This document shows positions 7,921 through 18,521 of a DNA stretch of 64,000 nucleotides, in pieces; position 1 is the stretch's first letter, and each line of letters opens with the position of its first letter. The stretch is from Streptomyces ambofaciens ATCC 23877. Lineage in GTDB: Bacteria; Actinomycetota; Actinomycetes; Streptomycetales; Streptomycetaceae. The stretch is taken from contig NZ_CP012382.1 of assembly GCF_001267885.1 (NCBI RefSeq), positions 4,203,001 to 4,267,000 of the forward strand, written 5' to 3'. The notes below the pieces were generated by a model that saw only the letters and a program-made list of their open reading frames with translations, had not been told where the DNA came from and made no database searches. Made by a program: the position numbers and the translations under genes.

Positions 7921-8927
7921 GCGCTGTCTTCTCCCGCCATGCCCTGCCGTTCCTGCTCCAGGATGCCGGACTGCGCTATGAGGTAGCCGAGTTGGGCCCG
8001 GCTGCCGCTGCCCAGGGCCAGTGCCAGCTTGGCGATGTGGGCCCGGCAGGTCCGGACGTTCATGCCGAGGCGGCGGGCGATCGCCTCGTCGACGTGGCCC
8101 TCGACGAGGAGCTTCGCGATCGAGTGCTGGATGCCGGTGATGCCGTCGGGGGCCGTCTCGTAGGGAGCGCCCGCCGTGAGCGGGACGGCTCGGCTCCAGA
8201 TGAACTCGAAGACCCTGATCAGGTACCGGACGAGGCCCGGGTGACGGAGTTCCAGGGCGACCTGCCGGTCCTCGCGGACGGGGATGAAGGCCACGGACTC
8301 GTCGCAGATGATGAGGCGCTCCACGAGTTCGTCGATGGTGCGGTATTCGACCTTGCCCTCGCTGAAGTGATCGGCGTAGGCGAGCCGGTCGGGGCTGAAC
8401 CGTGCGGTGTGCTGGTAGAGCGTACGGATACGCACGCCTCGTTCGATCAGCGGCTTGTCGCGTTCCAGTCCCTCCAGCAGCCGGTTCTCAGGGCGTCGGT
8501 GGCCGCTCGGCTGGACGGTGAGCATCTCGGTCTGGCACTGGGCGGTCGCCAGGTCGAGTGCCGCGTTGATCCGGTCGAGGCCTTCCAGGACCGTGATGGA
8601 GTGCGCAGGACTTGCTTGCTGAGTGCTGATGTCCATGAACGGTTCGAAGAGTTCGGCCATCGCTATGGACAACCGGCGCTGCTCGGTGATTTCGCGTTCG
8701 ATGGGATTGAGCCGTTGAGCCAAGGCGATCGACGGTGGCACCGGGCGCATCCAGTCGGCGTCGTCCGGGTCGGGGTGGAGGAGGCCGAGCTCCGTCAGGC
8801 ACGGGGTCGTCTCGACGTCTGTTCTCGGTATGCGCCCAGTCCTGAGGGCGCTCGCGTAGAGGCGGCTTCCTTCCGGGCACAGCTCGGTCCCTGTATGGGG
8901 ATGATCCCTATTAGTCCACTTTGTCAC
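7917..8927 (-). CDS. LuxR-type regulator, paralogue C
   Basis: A 336-residue third paralogue and first gene of the C-B operon. The same N-terminal signature appears (ELCPEGSRLYASALRTG..PCLTELGLLHPDPDDADW), with TVQPSGHRR and LYQHTARFSPDRLAY in the middle and a LuxR-type helix-turn-helix (GITGIQHSIAKLLVEGHVDE, then IARRLGMNVRTCRAHIAKLA). GTG 8927 is chosen because GGAG lies five bases upstream; an adjacent TTG at 8930 is also possible. It is divergent from a small exported peptide gene across roughly 115 bases, so the two promoters share a control region and C is a good candidate to regulate both sides. Confidence 0.86.
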   Translation of the reverse strand: MTKWTNRDHPHTGTELCPEGSRLYASALRTGRIPRTDVETTPCLTELGLLHPDPDDADWMRPVPPSIALAQRLNPIEREITEQRRLSIAMAELFEPFMDISTQQASPAHSITVLEGLDRINAALDLATAQCQTEMLTVQPSGHRRPENRLLEGLERDKPLIERGVRIRTLYQHTARFSPDRLAYADHFSEGKVEYRTIDELVERLIICDESVAFIPVREDRQVALELRHPGLVRYLIRVFEFIWSRAVPLTAGAPYETAPDGITGIQHSIAKLLVEGHVDEAIARRLGMNVRTCRAHIAKLALALGSGSRAQLGYLIAQSGILEQERQGMAGEDSA

Positions 8928-9043
8928 CAAATCTCCACCCCCCAGGGTCCTGAACGTGCAGGAACATGATGCACCGATTGTGTGGCCATGACGTGCCCGA
9001 ATGAGCCATCGTCTTATCCGACGGGGGAATGAGGGACCATCAA

Positions 9044-9247
9044 GTGAGGACGAAGCCGACTATGCGTATCAGAATGCTTCGCTCGGTGCTTGTTGTCGCC
9101 TTCTCCGCCGTTGTGGCCATGGGTGCGCTGTCCGGCCTCTCCGGTGCGAAGAGCGACGAGCACAAAGCGGGTGGCGTTCACTTCTTGGCGGTCACGGGCC
9201 CCAAGGGTGAGCCGGCGGCTGTTCCGGCCGACAGTGTGTGGGACTGA
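9044..9247 (+). CDS. Small exported peptide, possible signal precursor
   Basis: A 67-residue peptide. GTG 9044 is preferred because GAGGGA lies seven bases upstream; ATG 9062 is an alternative giving a shorter basic start. Residues 1-35 look like a signal peptide (RMLRSVLVVAFSAVVAMGAL, then small residues). A short polar tail follows (SDEHKAGG) and it ends PADSVWD. No Cys, Ser/Thr-rich core or catalytic motif is seen, so an enzyme is unlikely. The next gene starts within 6 bases of its stop. Its position opposite a two-regulator operon suggests a secreted signalling or regulated peptide; that role is inference. Confidence 0.62.
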   Translation: MRTKPTMRIRMLRSVLVVAFSAVVAMGALSGLSGAKSDEHKAGGVHFLAVTGPKGEPAAVPADSVWD

Positions 9248-9252
9248 TCGCG

Positions 9253-9588
9253 ATGACCAATCCTCCAGACGACCGCTCCTTCCGCCGGGAAATGGCCACC
9301 GCCTACCGCTCCGGCTGGCACTTCATCGATCTGGTCACCGCGATCCCCCACGCCGGTGACTCCCTGATGGTGACCGTCTTCGGTGAGCCGGTCGTCGTCA
9401 CGCTGGACGAGGACGGCGACGTACGGGCGTACCGGTGCCTGCGGCGGCCGCGAGGTGCTCCGCAGCCCGTGCGGTGTGCCATCCGGTACGGAATGATCTT
9501 TGTGAACCTGGACCAGAGGGACCACCGGCTCGTGCAGCCGGAGGACCCCGAAGTGAGGACCATCTCGGCCACCCCCCGCAGCGCCTGA
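9253..9588 (+). CDS. Rieske-fold fragment lacking cluster ligands
   Basis: A 111-residue cytoplasmic protein. The order of motifs matches the N-terminal Rieske domain of aromatic-ring oxygenases: [38 protein letters not shown], then [11 protein letters not shown], which corresponds to the G-IFVNLD that follows the cluster site. The first ligand motif CxHRG has become CLRRPRG, and the stretch holding the second CxxH is missing. It therefore cannot bind a [2Fe-2S] cluster. It could be a decayed gene, but it is well translated and closely coupled to the exported peptide upstream (ATG 9253; GTG 9238 would overlap that gene). A binding or scaffold role is possible. Confidence 0.6.
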   Translation: MTNPPDDRSFRREMATAYRSGWHFIDLVTAIPHAGDSLMVTVFGEPVVVTLDEDGDVRAYRCLRRPRGAPQPVRCAIRYGMIFVNLDQRDHRLVQPEDPEVRTISATPRSA

Positions 9589-9633
9589 CGCGATTCCCCC
9601 GTCGTAACAAATCGCTCAGGTGCTTCCCCCCGG

Positions 9634-9672
9634 CAGCGGCGTCACCGTGACCTGAACACGGTGACGCCGCTG
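9634..9672. terminator. Strong hairpin after the Rieske-like gene
   Basis: Perfect 16-base arms CAGCGGCGTCACCGTG and CACGGTGACGCCGCTG flank a 7-base loop. It separates the accessory cluster from the clpB transcription unit. Confidence 0.8.
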
Positions 9673-9800
9673 TCGTATGCGCCGACATTTCCGGGTATCG
9701 GGCGGTCGCCGGCCTGGCTGGAAAACCCCTCGCGCGGCACGGACGCCCGCAGAGGGGGAACTCGTGCGTCACCCCCGGAGGGGACCGGTGCCGCTTCTCC

Positions 9801-9821
9801 CTTGAGTGGAATAGACTCAAC
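9801..9821. promoter_or_regulatory. HAIR element, HspR operator for clpB
   Basis: CTTGAGT, seven bases, ACTCAAC: a match to the HspR recognition element CTTGAGT-N7-ACTCAAG at all but the last base. It lies about 80 bases before the clpB start. In Streptomyces HspR, with DnaK, represses dnaK and clpB through such sites and releases them on heat shock. Bases from 9673 to 9800 hold nothing else I can identify. Confidence 0.88.
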
Positions 9822-9899
9822 TTTGTGTACGTTGTCTGAGTCAGCACTGGGAGACATGGCCGGATCGCCGACGGCCGACGCAAGGAGGGAAGCCAGAAC

Positions 9900-12497
<2,598 letters not shown>

Positions 12498-12557
12498 CCC
12501 GGCGACCCGTCCCGCGCACGGCCCGTCGTCCTCCCGGGGATGGCGGGCCGCCGCGCG

Positions 12558-13085
12558 TCACGTGGTGAACGCGGAGAACCGCACCAGCGCCGTCCCGTCC
12601 GCCCCGTACTCCACCCGCACCTGTACGGCGTGGGCGTCCACCCCGCCCGGCAGGCCCCGCGCGGGGCCCAGATCAAGACACAGATCGCCGTCGCCGCCCC
12701 CGCAGGTGTCCGCCCGGGGCGCGGGGGCGTCCGGGTAGGTGTGCGCGAGCCAGTCCTGGACACCCGTACGGGGCATGCGGAAGGCGGCGCCGTAGTGAGT
12801 GTCCTGGAAGCCCTGCAGCGTGCACGCCCCGACCGGGCGCGCGCCGTCCGGCAGAGCTGCGCCACCGAACCGCAGGGCCTCGGAGCAGGGGACGTGCTCG
12901 GCCGCCCTGCCGTCGCCCCGGCCGTCCGACTCGGAGAGGACGAGCCCCACGAGGACGACGAGGAGAGGGAGCAGGACCAGCGCCGGGAGCGTCACGAGGG
13001 CCGCGAACGGCCCCCACCGGGTCCGCCCCCGGGGTACCCCCGTGCCGTCCTCCCGGCCCGTCGTCGCGCTCCGTGCCCGCCGCAT
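12558..13085 (-). CDS. Single-pass membrane protein, unknown
   Basis: A 175-residue protein. ATG 13085 is chosen over upstream codons because GGAGG stands six bases before it. A basic cytoplasmic start is followed by one membrane segment (ALVTLPALVLLPLLVVLVGL, near residues 29-50) and an extracytoplasmic domain. Four cysteines are visible there (VPCSEALRF, GACTLQGF, DTCGGGDGDLC), probably in disulphides. I do not recognise the family. It converges on clpB with a gap of about 60 bases. Confidence 0.72.
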   Translation of the reverse strand: MRRARSATTGREDGTGVPRGRTRWGPFAALVTLPALVLLPLLVVLVGLVLSESDGRGDGRAAEHVPCSEALRFGGAALPDGARPVGACTLQGFQDTHYGAAFRMPRTGVQDWLAHTYPDAPAPRADTCGGGDGDLCLDLGPARGLPGGVDAHAVQVRVEYGADGTALVRFSAFTT

Positions 13086-13222
13086 CGCCCGCCTCCGCCC
13101 GCCCCGCGTCCACCCGACCGGCCGGATCATGTCAGCCCAGGGCTGACAGGCCCCCGGCGGGCTTGCCACGCCCCTCCCCGCATGGGGGAGGATGGCCAGA
13201 TCCGTACGAAGGGAAATTCACG

Positions 13223-13756
13223 GTGACCATCGACCCGTCCTCGATTCCGAACTTCGGGGGCCAGCCCGAGCCGCAGCCCCAAGGACCGGCGGGCCCCGTC
13301 GTCCCGGATCAGGATCTCGTGAAGCAGCTCCTCGAACAGATGGAGCTCAAGTATGTCGTCGACGACGAGGGTGACCTCGCGGCGCCGTGGGAGCAGTTCC
13401 GTACGTACTTCATGTTCCGCGGCGAGGCCGACCAGCAGGTCTTCTCGGTGCGGACGTTCTACGACCGGTCCCACCAGATCGACGAGAAGCCGCAGCTGCT
13501 GGAGTCGATCGACGACTGGAACCGCCGCACCCTGTGGCCCAAGGTGTACTCCCACACCCACGACGACGGTACGGTCCGCCTGATCGGCGAGGCGCAGATG
13601 CTGATCGGCATGGGCGTCAGCCTGGAGCACTTCGTCTCCTCGACGGTCAGCTGGGTCCGCGCCGCCATCGAGTTCGACCGGTGGCTCGTGGAGCAGCTCG
13701 GCCTGGAGCAGGAGGTCAACGAGTCGGAGAAGCCGAAGGACGAGGACGGCGAGTGA
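13223..13756 (+). CDS. YbjN-domain protein
   Basis: A 177-residue cytoplasmic protein starting at a GTG with GAAGGGA upstream. After a Pro/Gln-rich start (about 25 residues) comes a YbjN/type-III-secretion-chaperone-like fold. Its visible features are DDEGDLAAPWEQFRTYFMFR, QLLESIDDWNRRTLWPKVY and VSLEHFVSSTVSWVRAAIEF. The family is widespread in actinobacteria, usually as paralogous pairs, and has no established biochemical role. It ends in an acidic tail. A bidirectional hairpin lies downstream. Confidence 0.85.
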   Translation: MTIDPSSIPNFGGQPEPQPQGPAGPVVPDQDLVKQLLEQMELKYVVDDEGDLAAPWEQFRTYFMFRGEADQQVFSVRTFYDRSHQIDEKPQLLESIDDWNRRTLWPKVYSHTHDDGTVRLIGEAQMLIGMGVSLEHFVSSTVSWVRAAIEFDRWLVEQLGLEQEVNESEKPKDEDGE

Positions 13757-13776
13757 CCCGCCCCGCCTCGTGAGCG

Positions 13777-13811
13777 GAGCCCGGCCCGGTACCGACCGCG
13801 GGGCCGGGCTC
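13777..13811. terminator. Bidirectional hairpin between convergent genes
   Basis: Perfect 11-base arms GAGCCCGGCCC and GGGCCGGGCTC around a 13-base loop, between the YbjN-type gene (+) and the aminotransferase gene (-). Confidence 0.75.
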
Positions 13812-13819
13812 CCGCCGTT

Positions 13820-15031
13820 TCAGCTCACCGACGCCTTCAGCCGGTCCACCGCCTCCTCCAGCACGGAGACCCGCTTGCAGAACGCGAACCGGACGAAGGG
13901 GGCGCCCTCCTCCCGGTGGTCGTAGAAGACCGCGTTGGGGACGGCGACGACGCCCGCGCGTTCCGGCAGGGCGCGGCAGAAGGCGAAGCCGTCGCTCTCG
14001 CCGAGGGGGCGGATGTCGGTGGTGACGAAGTACGTCCCGGCGGGGCGGTACACGCCGAAGCCCGCCTCCCGCAGCCCCTTCGCCAGCACGTCCCGCTTGG
14101 TGTGCATGTCCTCCCGGTAGGCGGAGAAGTACGAGTCGGGCAGCGCGAGGGCCTCGGCCACCGCGTACTGGAAGGGGCCGGAGGCCACGTACGTCAGGTA
14201 CTGCTTGGCCGAGCGGACCGCCGTGACCAGGGCGGGAGCGGCGGTGATCCAGCCGACCTTCCAGCCGGTGAAGGAGAACGTCTTGCCGGCCGACCCGATG
14301 GTCACCGTGCGCTCGCGCATCCCCGGGAAGGTCGCCAGCGGGATGTGCTCGGCCGTGTCGAAGACCAGGTGCTCGTAGACCTCGTCCGTCACCACCAGCA
14401 GGTCCCGCTCCACGGCCAGTTCGGCGATCGCCGCCAGTTCCTCCCGGGTCAGCACCGTGCCCGTCGGGTTGTGCGGGGTGTTCAGCAGCAGCAGGCGGGT
14501 GCGGTCGGTGACGGCGGCGCGCAGTTCGTCGAGGTCGAGGCGGAAGGTGCCCTCCCCGCCCTCCGTGTGCGGGCGCAGGGTGACCGGTACGCGCGTGCCG
14601 CCCGCCATCGCGATGCAGGCCGCGTACGAGTCGTAGTACGGCTCCAGCGCGACGACCTCGTCGCCGGGCTCCAGCAGGGCGAGCAGCGAGGCGGCGATGG
14701 CCTCGGTGGCGCCGGCGGTGACCAGGACCTCGGTGTCGGGGTCGTAGGACAGGCCGTAGTGGCGGTGCTGGTGGGCGGCGACGGCGGTGCGCAGCTCCGG
14801 GACGCCGGGGCCGGGCGGGTACTGGTTGCCGCGCCCGTCGCGCAACGCCCGTACGGCGGCCTCCCGGACCGCTTCGGGGCCGTCGGTGTCCGGGAAGCCC
14901 TGGCCCAGGTTGATCGCCCCGGTCGTCTGGGCCAGGGCGGACATCTCGGCGAAGATCGTCGTCCCGAACTCGGCGAGCCGGCGGTTGAGGAAGGGGCGGG
15001 CGCTGGAGCTCTTGGGGGTCATGGCGGTCAT
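13820..15031 (-). CDS. Class I/II PLP aminotransferase (DapC/kynurenine-aminotransferase group)
   Basis: A 403-residue fold-type I aminotransferase. The PLP Lys is K250 in SAGKTFSFTGWK. NTPHNPTG is at 184-191, and D216 with Y219 lies in TDEVYE. The sequence INLGQGFPD near the start is typical of the group that includes succinyldiaminopimelate aminotransferase, methionine/kynurenine aminotransferases and YbdL. The annotation dapC is often given to this gene, but substrate cannot be told from sequence. It would act in the cytoplasm on amino acids with 2-oxoglutarate or pyruvate as partner. It stands alone, convergent to the YbjN-type gene and divergent from the Cys-rich membrane protein. Confidence 0.9.
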   Translation of the reverse strand: MTAMTPKSSSARPFLNRRLAEFGTTIFAEMSALAQTTGAINLGQGFPDTDGPEAVREAAVRALRDGRGNQYPPGPGVPELRTAVAAHQHRHYGLSYDPDTEVLVTAGATEAIAASLLALLEPGDEVVALEPYYDSYAACIAMAGGTRVPVTLRPHTEGGEGTFRLDLDELRAAVTDRTRLLLLNTPHNPTGTVLTREELAAIAELAVERDLLVVTDEVYEHLVFDTAEHIPLATFPGMRERTVTIGSAGKTFSFTGWKVGWITAAPALVTAVRSAKQYLTYVASGPFQYAVAEALALPDSYFSAYREDMHTKRDVLAKGLREAGFGVYRPAGTYFVTTDIRPLGESDGFAFCRALPERAGVVAVPNAVFYDHREEGAPFVRFAFCKRVSVLEEAVDRLKASVS

Positions 15032-15229
15032 CCTGCGCCGAAGCTCTGGAGTTCCTCAACTCTGCTTTGGCGCCGCGCGGCGAAGGGCATCTCCCGTTCA
15101 CGCGACGAGCTCCACCGGCAGACGGTCGAGCGGATCGCCGAGCTTCACTCAGAGAGCGAGGCGCCCGACGGGGGGCGGCTTCGGGGGAACTCCGGGCGCG
15201 AGCCCGGGAAGCGGAAGGAGGGTGGCGCC

Positions 15230-15526
15230 ATGATCATGAGCATCATCCTGGTCGTGTTCGGAGTCGTGCTGGTGGCAGCGCTCATAGCCGGTGTGCGGAG
15301 CGGTGGCGGACGTGACAGCCACAGCGGTCGCGGCCGTAACAGGGGGCGTAGCCGCAACAGCTGGTGGGCCGACGGCTCGTCCTCGGGCGGGCACCACTCG
15401 AGTTCCGCGGGTGGCTCCTCCTGCGGCGGGGGCGGGAGTTCCTCCTGCGGCGGCGGTTCGTCCTGCGGAGGCGGGTCGTCGTCCTGCGGGGGAGGGGGCG
15501 GCGGCGGATGCGGTGGAGGCAGCTGA
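15230..15526 (+). CDS. Small membrane protein with Cys/Gly/Ser-rich tail
   Basis: A 98-residue protein with a strong ribosome site (GGAAGGAGG). One N-terminal membrane segment (residues 3-21, SIILVVFGVVLVAALIAGV) is followed by a basic Arg/Asn linker with Trp-Trp and a tail of about 45 residues. The tail is almost only Gly, Ser and Cys, with five regularly spaced cysteines (SSCGGGG, SSSCGGG, SSCGGGS, SSSCGGG, GGCGGGS). Similar GCGGG tails close some TIGR04222-type membrane proteins, but the rest of that domain is absent. Metal or disulphide chemistry at the membrane is possible. No function is known. Confidence 0.75.
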   Translation: MIMSIILVVFGVVLVAALIAGVRSGGGRDSHSGRGRNRGRSRNSWWADGSSSGGHHSSSAGGSSCGGGGSSSCGGGSSCGGGSSSCGGGGGGGCGGGS

Positions 15527-15608
15527 CACGGGGCAGCTGAGCTCCACGGGGGAACCGCATCCCCACCACGGGGCCCACGCCTGGGACCGGGCCCCGCGTC
15601 CCCACCAC

Positions 15609-15643
15609 GAGCGCCCGCCGGGAAACACACCCGGTGGGCGCTC
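15609..15643. terminator. Hairpin after the Cys-rich gene
   Basis: Arms GAGCGCCCGCCGGG and CCCGGTGGGCGCTC pair with one G-U around a 7-base loop. A weaker GC hairpin (CGGGGCCC / GGGCCCCG) precedes it at 15569-15596. Confidence 0.7.
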
Positions 15644-15923
15644 ACACACACCGGCGCGCGCGGCGCGGGCGGGGTGTGCGCCTTGGTTGAACAATTGAGC
15701 TGTGGAGCCCCCTGAGGGATGGAAACCCCACGATGTTGGGTAAAAACGCTGTGACGGCGTCATGGTTCATGATTCCCTCTCCATCACCAACGCAGCTCCT
15801 CGGACGACCTGTTGACCCCCCTCCTGACCGGCCGACTGGGCTGAGCGGGCCGCATCCCCGGCAGTGACCGGGATTGCGCAGGCCCCACACCTTCCTCTCC
15901 TTGTGTGCTTGCGGAGCCGATCC
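15644..15923. other. Non-coding stretch before the DUF2617 gene
   Basis: With the hairpins before it, this makes a gap of nearly 400 bases. It is locally AT-richer near 15680-15770 (GTTGAACAATTGAGCTG, GGTAAAAACGCTGTGACG), a likely promoter area. I see no open frame with a ribosome site and no RNA gene. Confidence 0.5.
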
Positions 15924-16460
15924 ATGCTCACGACCCTGAACACCGCCTACACCGACACGCGCGCCGCGGACCTCGCCTGGGCCCTGGGGCGCGAGCCGCT
16001 GCCCGCGCTCGCCAGCCTCGACCTCGAACTGGAGGGCGCCAAACTTCAGTTGCGACTCCTGGGGGCCTCCCATCAGGTGCTGCTCGAGGAGGAGCGGGGC
16101 AGCTGCTCGGAGACCGTGGCCTGCATCCCCGGCAGCAGCACACCCCTGCCGCTGGGAGTCGCCAAGCGAAAGGGCGACTGGGAGTACGAGTTCGCCGCCC
16201 GCGTGGAGGTGCTGACGCCGGGCTCCTTCGCCGGCCGCGCCCAGGAGCTGCTGGCCCTGGTCGCCGACCACCCGCACGGGCTGGCCGGCGTCTTCCCCGG
16301 CAGCCCGCACGCCTTCACCGCGCTGCTGGTCCAGCGCCACGAGGGGCAGGTGCACTGGCGGACCTGGCACGCCTACCCGCAGGACGGCCATCTGGTGGCG
16401 ACCCGGACGAGGGTGGGCGTCCGGGTGCCGACGTCGCGGCTCAGCCCGTCCGGGGTGTGA
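15924..16460 (+). CDS. DUF2617 family protein
   Basis: A 178-residue cytoplasmic protein, started at ATG 15924 with GGAG nine bases before it. The family is conserved in Streptomyces and relatives, next to a membrane-fused spermidine-synthase-like gene, as here. Visible features are AADLAWALG near the start, a central GDWEYEFAARVEVL, and a C-terminal VHWRTWHAYPQDGHLVATRT. It has no cysteine cluster or nucleotide motif and no membrane segment. Function is unknown, but conserved pairing suggests a shared process with the gene at 16722. Confidence 0.8.
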   Translation: MLTTLNTAYTDTRAADLAWALGREPLPALASLDLELEGAKLQLRLLGASHQVLLEEERGSCSETVACIPGSSTPLPLGVAKRKGDWEYEFAARVEVLTPGSFAGRAQELLALVADHPHGLAGVFPGSPHAFTALLVQRHEGQVHWRTWHAYPQDGHLVATRTRVGVRVPTSRLSPSGV

Positions 16461-16671
16461 GCGGGGGGTGTGAGCGGGGGTGTGAACGAGGGGGGCGAGC
16501 CCGGGAGCGGTGCCTGAGTGGTGCCGGGTGCGGGGCCGGCCGGAGGGCTGGGCGCGGGGACGGCCGGGAGCCGGGCGGCGGGAAACGGCCGGGGGACGTG
16601 TGGGGCCGGCCGGGGACGGCCGCGGGGACGTGTGCGGGATAAACCTGCGGTGCCCGATGGAACGTCAGTTT

Positions 16672-16718
16672 CACACGTGTGGGTGACGAAGAGCGATGCC
16701 GATGTGACGTAACGTCAC
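16672..16718. promoter_or_regulatory. Two palindromes and -10 box before the spermidine-synthase-like gene
   Basis: CACACGTGTG (16672-16681) and GTGACGT-A-ACGTCAC (16704-16718) are perfect palindromes 22 bases apart. TAACGT (16710-16715) inside the second one is placed six bases before the GTG start. That spacing fits a -10 element of a leaderless transcript with an operator across it. There is no ribosome site. The preceding stretch 16461-16640 is G-rich low complexity without genes. Confidence 0.5.
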
Positions 16719-16721
16719 CTC

Positions 16722-18383
16722 GTGATCGATCCGTACGCGCCCGCTCCGCCCGGCTCTCCGCCGTCCTGGGGCGGCCCCGGCGGCTCCCGCACCGGAGCGT
16801 CCGCGCGGCTTCCCGTCCGGCCGGCCACCGGGAGGTTCCTGGTGCTGGCGGGTGTGTTCGTCTGCGCGGCCTGCGGGCTCGTGTACGAACTCGAACTGGT
16901 CGCCCTCGCCTCCTACCTGATCGGCGACTCGGTCACCCAGGCCTCCGTCGTCCTGTCCGTCATGGTCTTCGCCATGGGCATCGGCTCGCTCGCCGCCAAA
17001 CGGCTGCGCCGGTTCGCGGCGGCCGGCTTCGGCGCGGTCGAGGCGGTCCTCGCCCTCGTCGGCGGACTCAGCGCGATGGTGCTGTACGCCGTCTTCGCCT
17101 GGACCGGAGGCTGGGGCGGCCCGTGGGCCTTCGCCCCGCACGTCCTCCTGGTCGCCTTCTCGCTCACCATCGGCGCACTGATCGGCGCCGAGGTGCCGCT
17201 CCTGATGGAGCTGATCCAGCGCGTCCGCCGCCAGGACGCGGGCGGCGCCGTCGCGGACCTGTTCGCCGCGGACTACGTCGGCGCGCTCGTCGGCGGCCTC
17301 GCCTTCCCCTTCGTGCTGCTGCCCTTCCTCGGCCAGCTGACCGGCGCGCTGGTCACCGGCACCGTCAACGCGCTCGTCGGGACCGCGCTGGTCCTCGGAC
17401 TGTTCCGGCGGGACATGACCGGCCGGGCCCGCTGGCTGCTGCTGACCGCCAACGCCGTCGTGCTGAGCCTCCTCGCCACGGCGACCGTCCTCGCCGACGA
17501 CTTCGAACGCGCCGCCCGGCACGCCGTGTACGGGCAGGACGTCCGCGTGGCCGTCCGGACCGGCGCGCAGGAGGTGGTCCTCACCGGCGACACCGACGGC
17601 CGGCCCCTCGACCTGTTCCTGGACGGGCGGCTGCGGCTCAGCGCCGACGACGGGCGGCGCCACCACGAGGCCCTGGTGCGTCCCGCCATGAGCGGCCCGC
17701 ACGCGCGCGTGCTCATCCTCGGCGGCGGCGACGGCCTCGCCGCGCGGGAGGTGCTGCGGCACCCGGACGTCCGCCGCGTCGACGTCGTGGAACCCGACCC
17801 CGGGCTGGTCCGCCTGGCCCGGCACGACCCCGGCCTGTCCGCGCTGAACGAGCGCGCCTACGCGGACCCGCGGCTCCACGTCGTCGCGTCCGACGCCTTC
17901 CGCGAGCTGCGCTCGACGCCCACCGCGACGTACGACGTGGTCGTCTCGGACCTGCCCGACCCGGGGTTCACGGCCGGCACGAAGCTGTACTCGCTGGAGT
18001 TCTACGGTCTGCTCCGGCGGGTGCTCGCGCCCGGCGGGCGGCTGGCCGTGCACGCCGGACCGGTGTCCGCCCGCCCCCGGACCTTCTGGACGGTGGACGC
18101 CACGCTCCGCGCGGCCGGTCTGCGGACCGTCGCCTACCGTGTCGCCGCGCGGGAGGAGGCTCTCGCGCCGGGCCCGCACCGGACGGCCGCGGGCCATCCC
18201 CGCGCCGCCCGCGACCGGGGCTACCTCCTGGCCGCCCGCACGCCCCCCGGCCTGCGCCTCGACCCGGCGGCCCCGCGTCCGCGCACCCTCACGTCCGGGT
18301 CCCTGCTCCGGGACGCCCGCGCGGCCTCCCGCACCCGGCTCACCGGCCTGCCGCCGTCCACGCTGGTGCATCCACGGTACTGA
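16722..18383 (+). CDS. Membrane-fused spermidine-synthase-like methyltransferase-fold protein
   Basis: A 553-residue protein: seven or so membrane segments over about residues 38-260 ([20 protein letters not shown] to [20 protein letters not shown]) joined to a polyamine aminopropyltransferase domain. The nucleotide-type loop GGGDG is at 334-338, and the acidic D410 lies in SDLPDP. Soluble SpeE transfers aminopropyl groups to putrescine; whether the membrane version does so is not established. Its conserved partner is the DUF2617 gene upstream. The C-terminus runs into a 19-base tandem repeat which contains the stop codon. Confidence 0.88.
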   Translation: MIDPYAPAPPGSPPSWGGPGGSRTGASARLPVRPATGRFLVLAGVFVCAACGLVYELELVALASYLIGDSVTQASVVLSVMVFAMGIGSLAAKRLRRFAAAGFGAVEAVLALVGGLSAMVLYAVFAWTGGWGGPWAFAPHVLLVAFSLTIGALIGAEVPLLMELIQRVRRQDAGGAVADLFAADYVGALVGGLAFPFVLLPFLGQLTGALVTGTVNALVGTALVLGLFRRDMTGRARWLLLTANAVVLSLLATATVLADDFERAARHAVYGQDVRVAVRTGAQEVVLTGDTDGRPLDLFLDGRLRLSADDGRRHHEALVRPAMSGPHARVLILGGGDGLAAREVLRHPDVRRVDVVEPDPGLVRLARHDPGLSALNERAYADPRLHVVASDAFRELRSTPTATYDVVVSDLPDPGFTAGTKLYSLEFYGLLRRVLAPGGRLAVHAGPVSARPRTFWTVDATLRAAGLRTVAYRVAAREEALAPGPHRTAAGHPRAARDRGYLLAARTPPGLRLDPAAPRPRTLTSGSLLRDARAASRTRLTGLPPSTLVHPRY

Positions 18384-18446
18384 GACGCGTCACCGGTACT
18401 GAGACGCGTCACCGGTACTGGGGCGCGTCACCGGTACTGGGGCGCC
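18376..18446. repeat. 19-base tandem repeat, 3.7 copies
   Basis: Unit GGTACTGAGACGCGTCACC at 18376, 18395 and 18414 (the last with TGGGGCG), then a partial unit from 18433. The TGA of the preceding gene lies in the first unit. Copy number may vary between strains without affecting the protein. Confidence 0.85.
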
Positions 18447-18521
18447 TTCTCGCGGGTGGCGGCGGGTGAGATTGTGCCGTCGGGGGGTGCGGTGGGCCCC
18501 CTCTGGGTAGGCTGCGCTGAC

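Noticed and set aside
9253..9588. Functional Rieske oxygenase component
   Set aside because: First His ligand replaced and second CxxH absent, so no cluster can form.
15569..15596. Separate terminator at CGGGGCCC / GGGCCCCG
   Set aside because: Short arms with a large loop; the hairpin at 15609-15643 is much stronger, so this one is mentioned only in passing.
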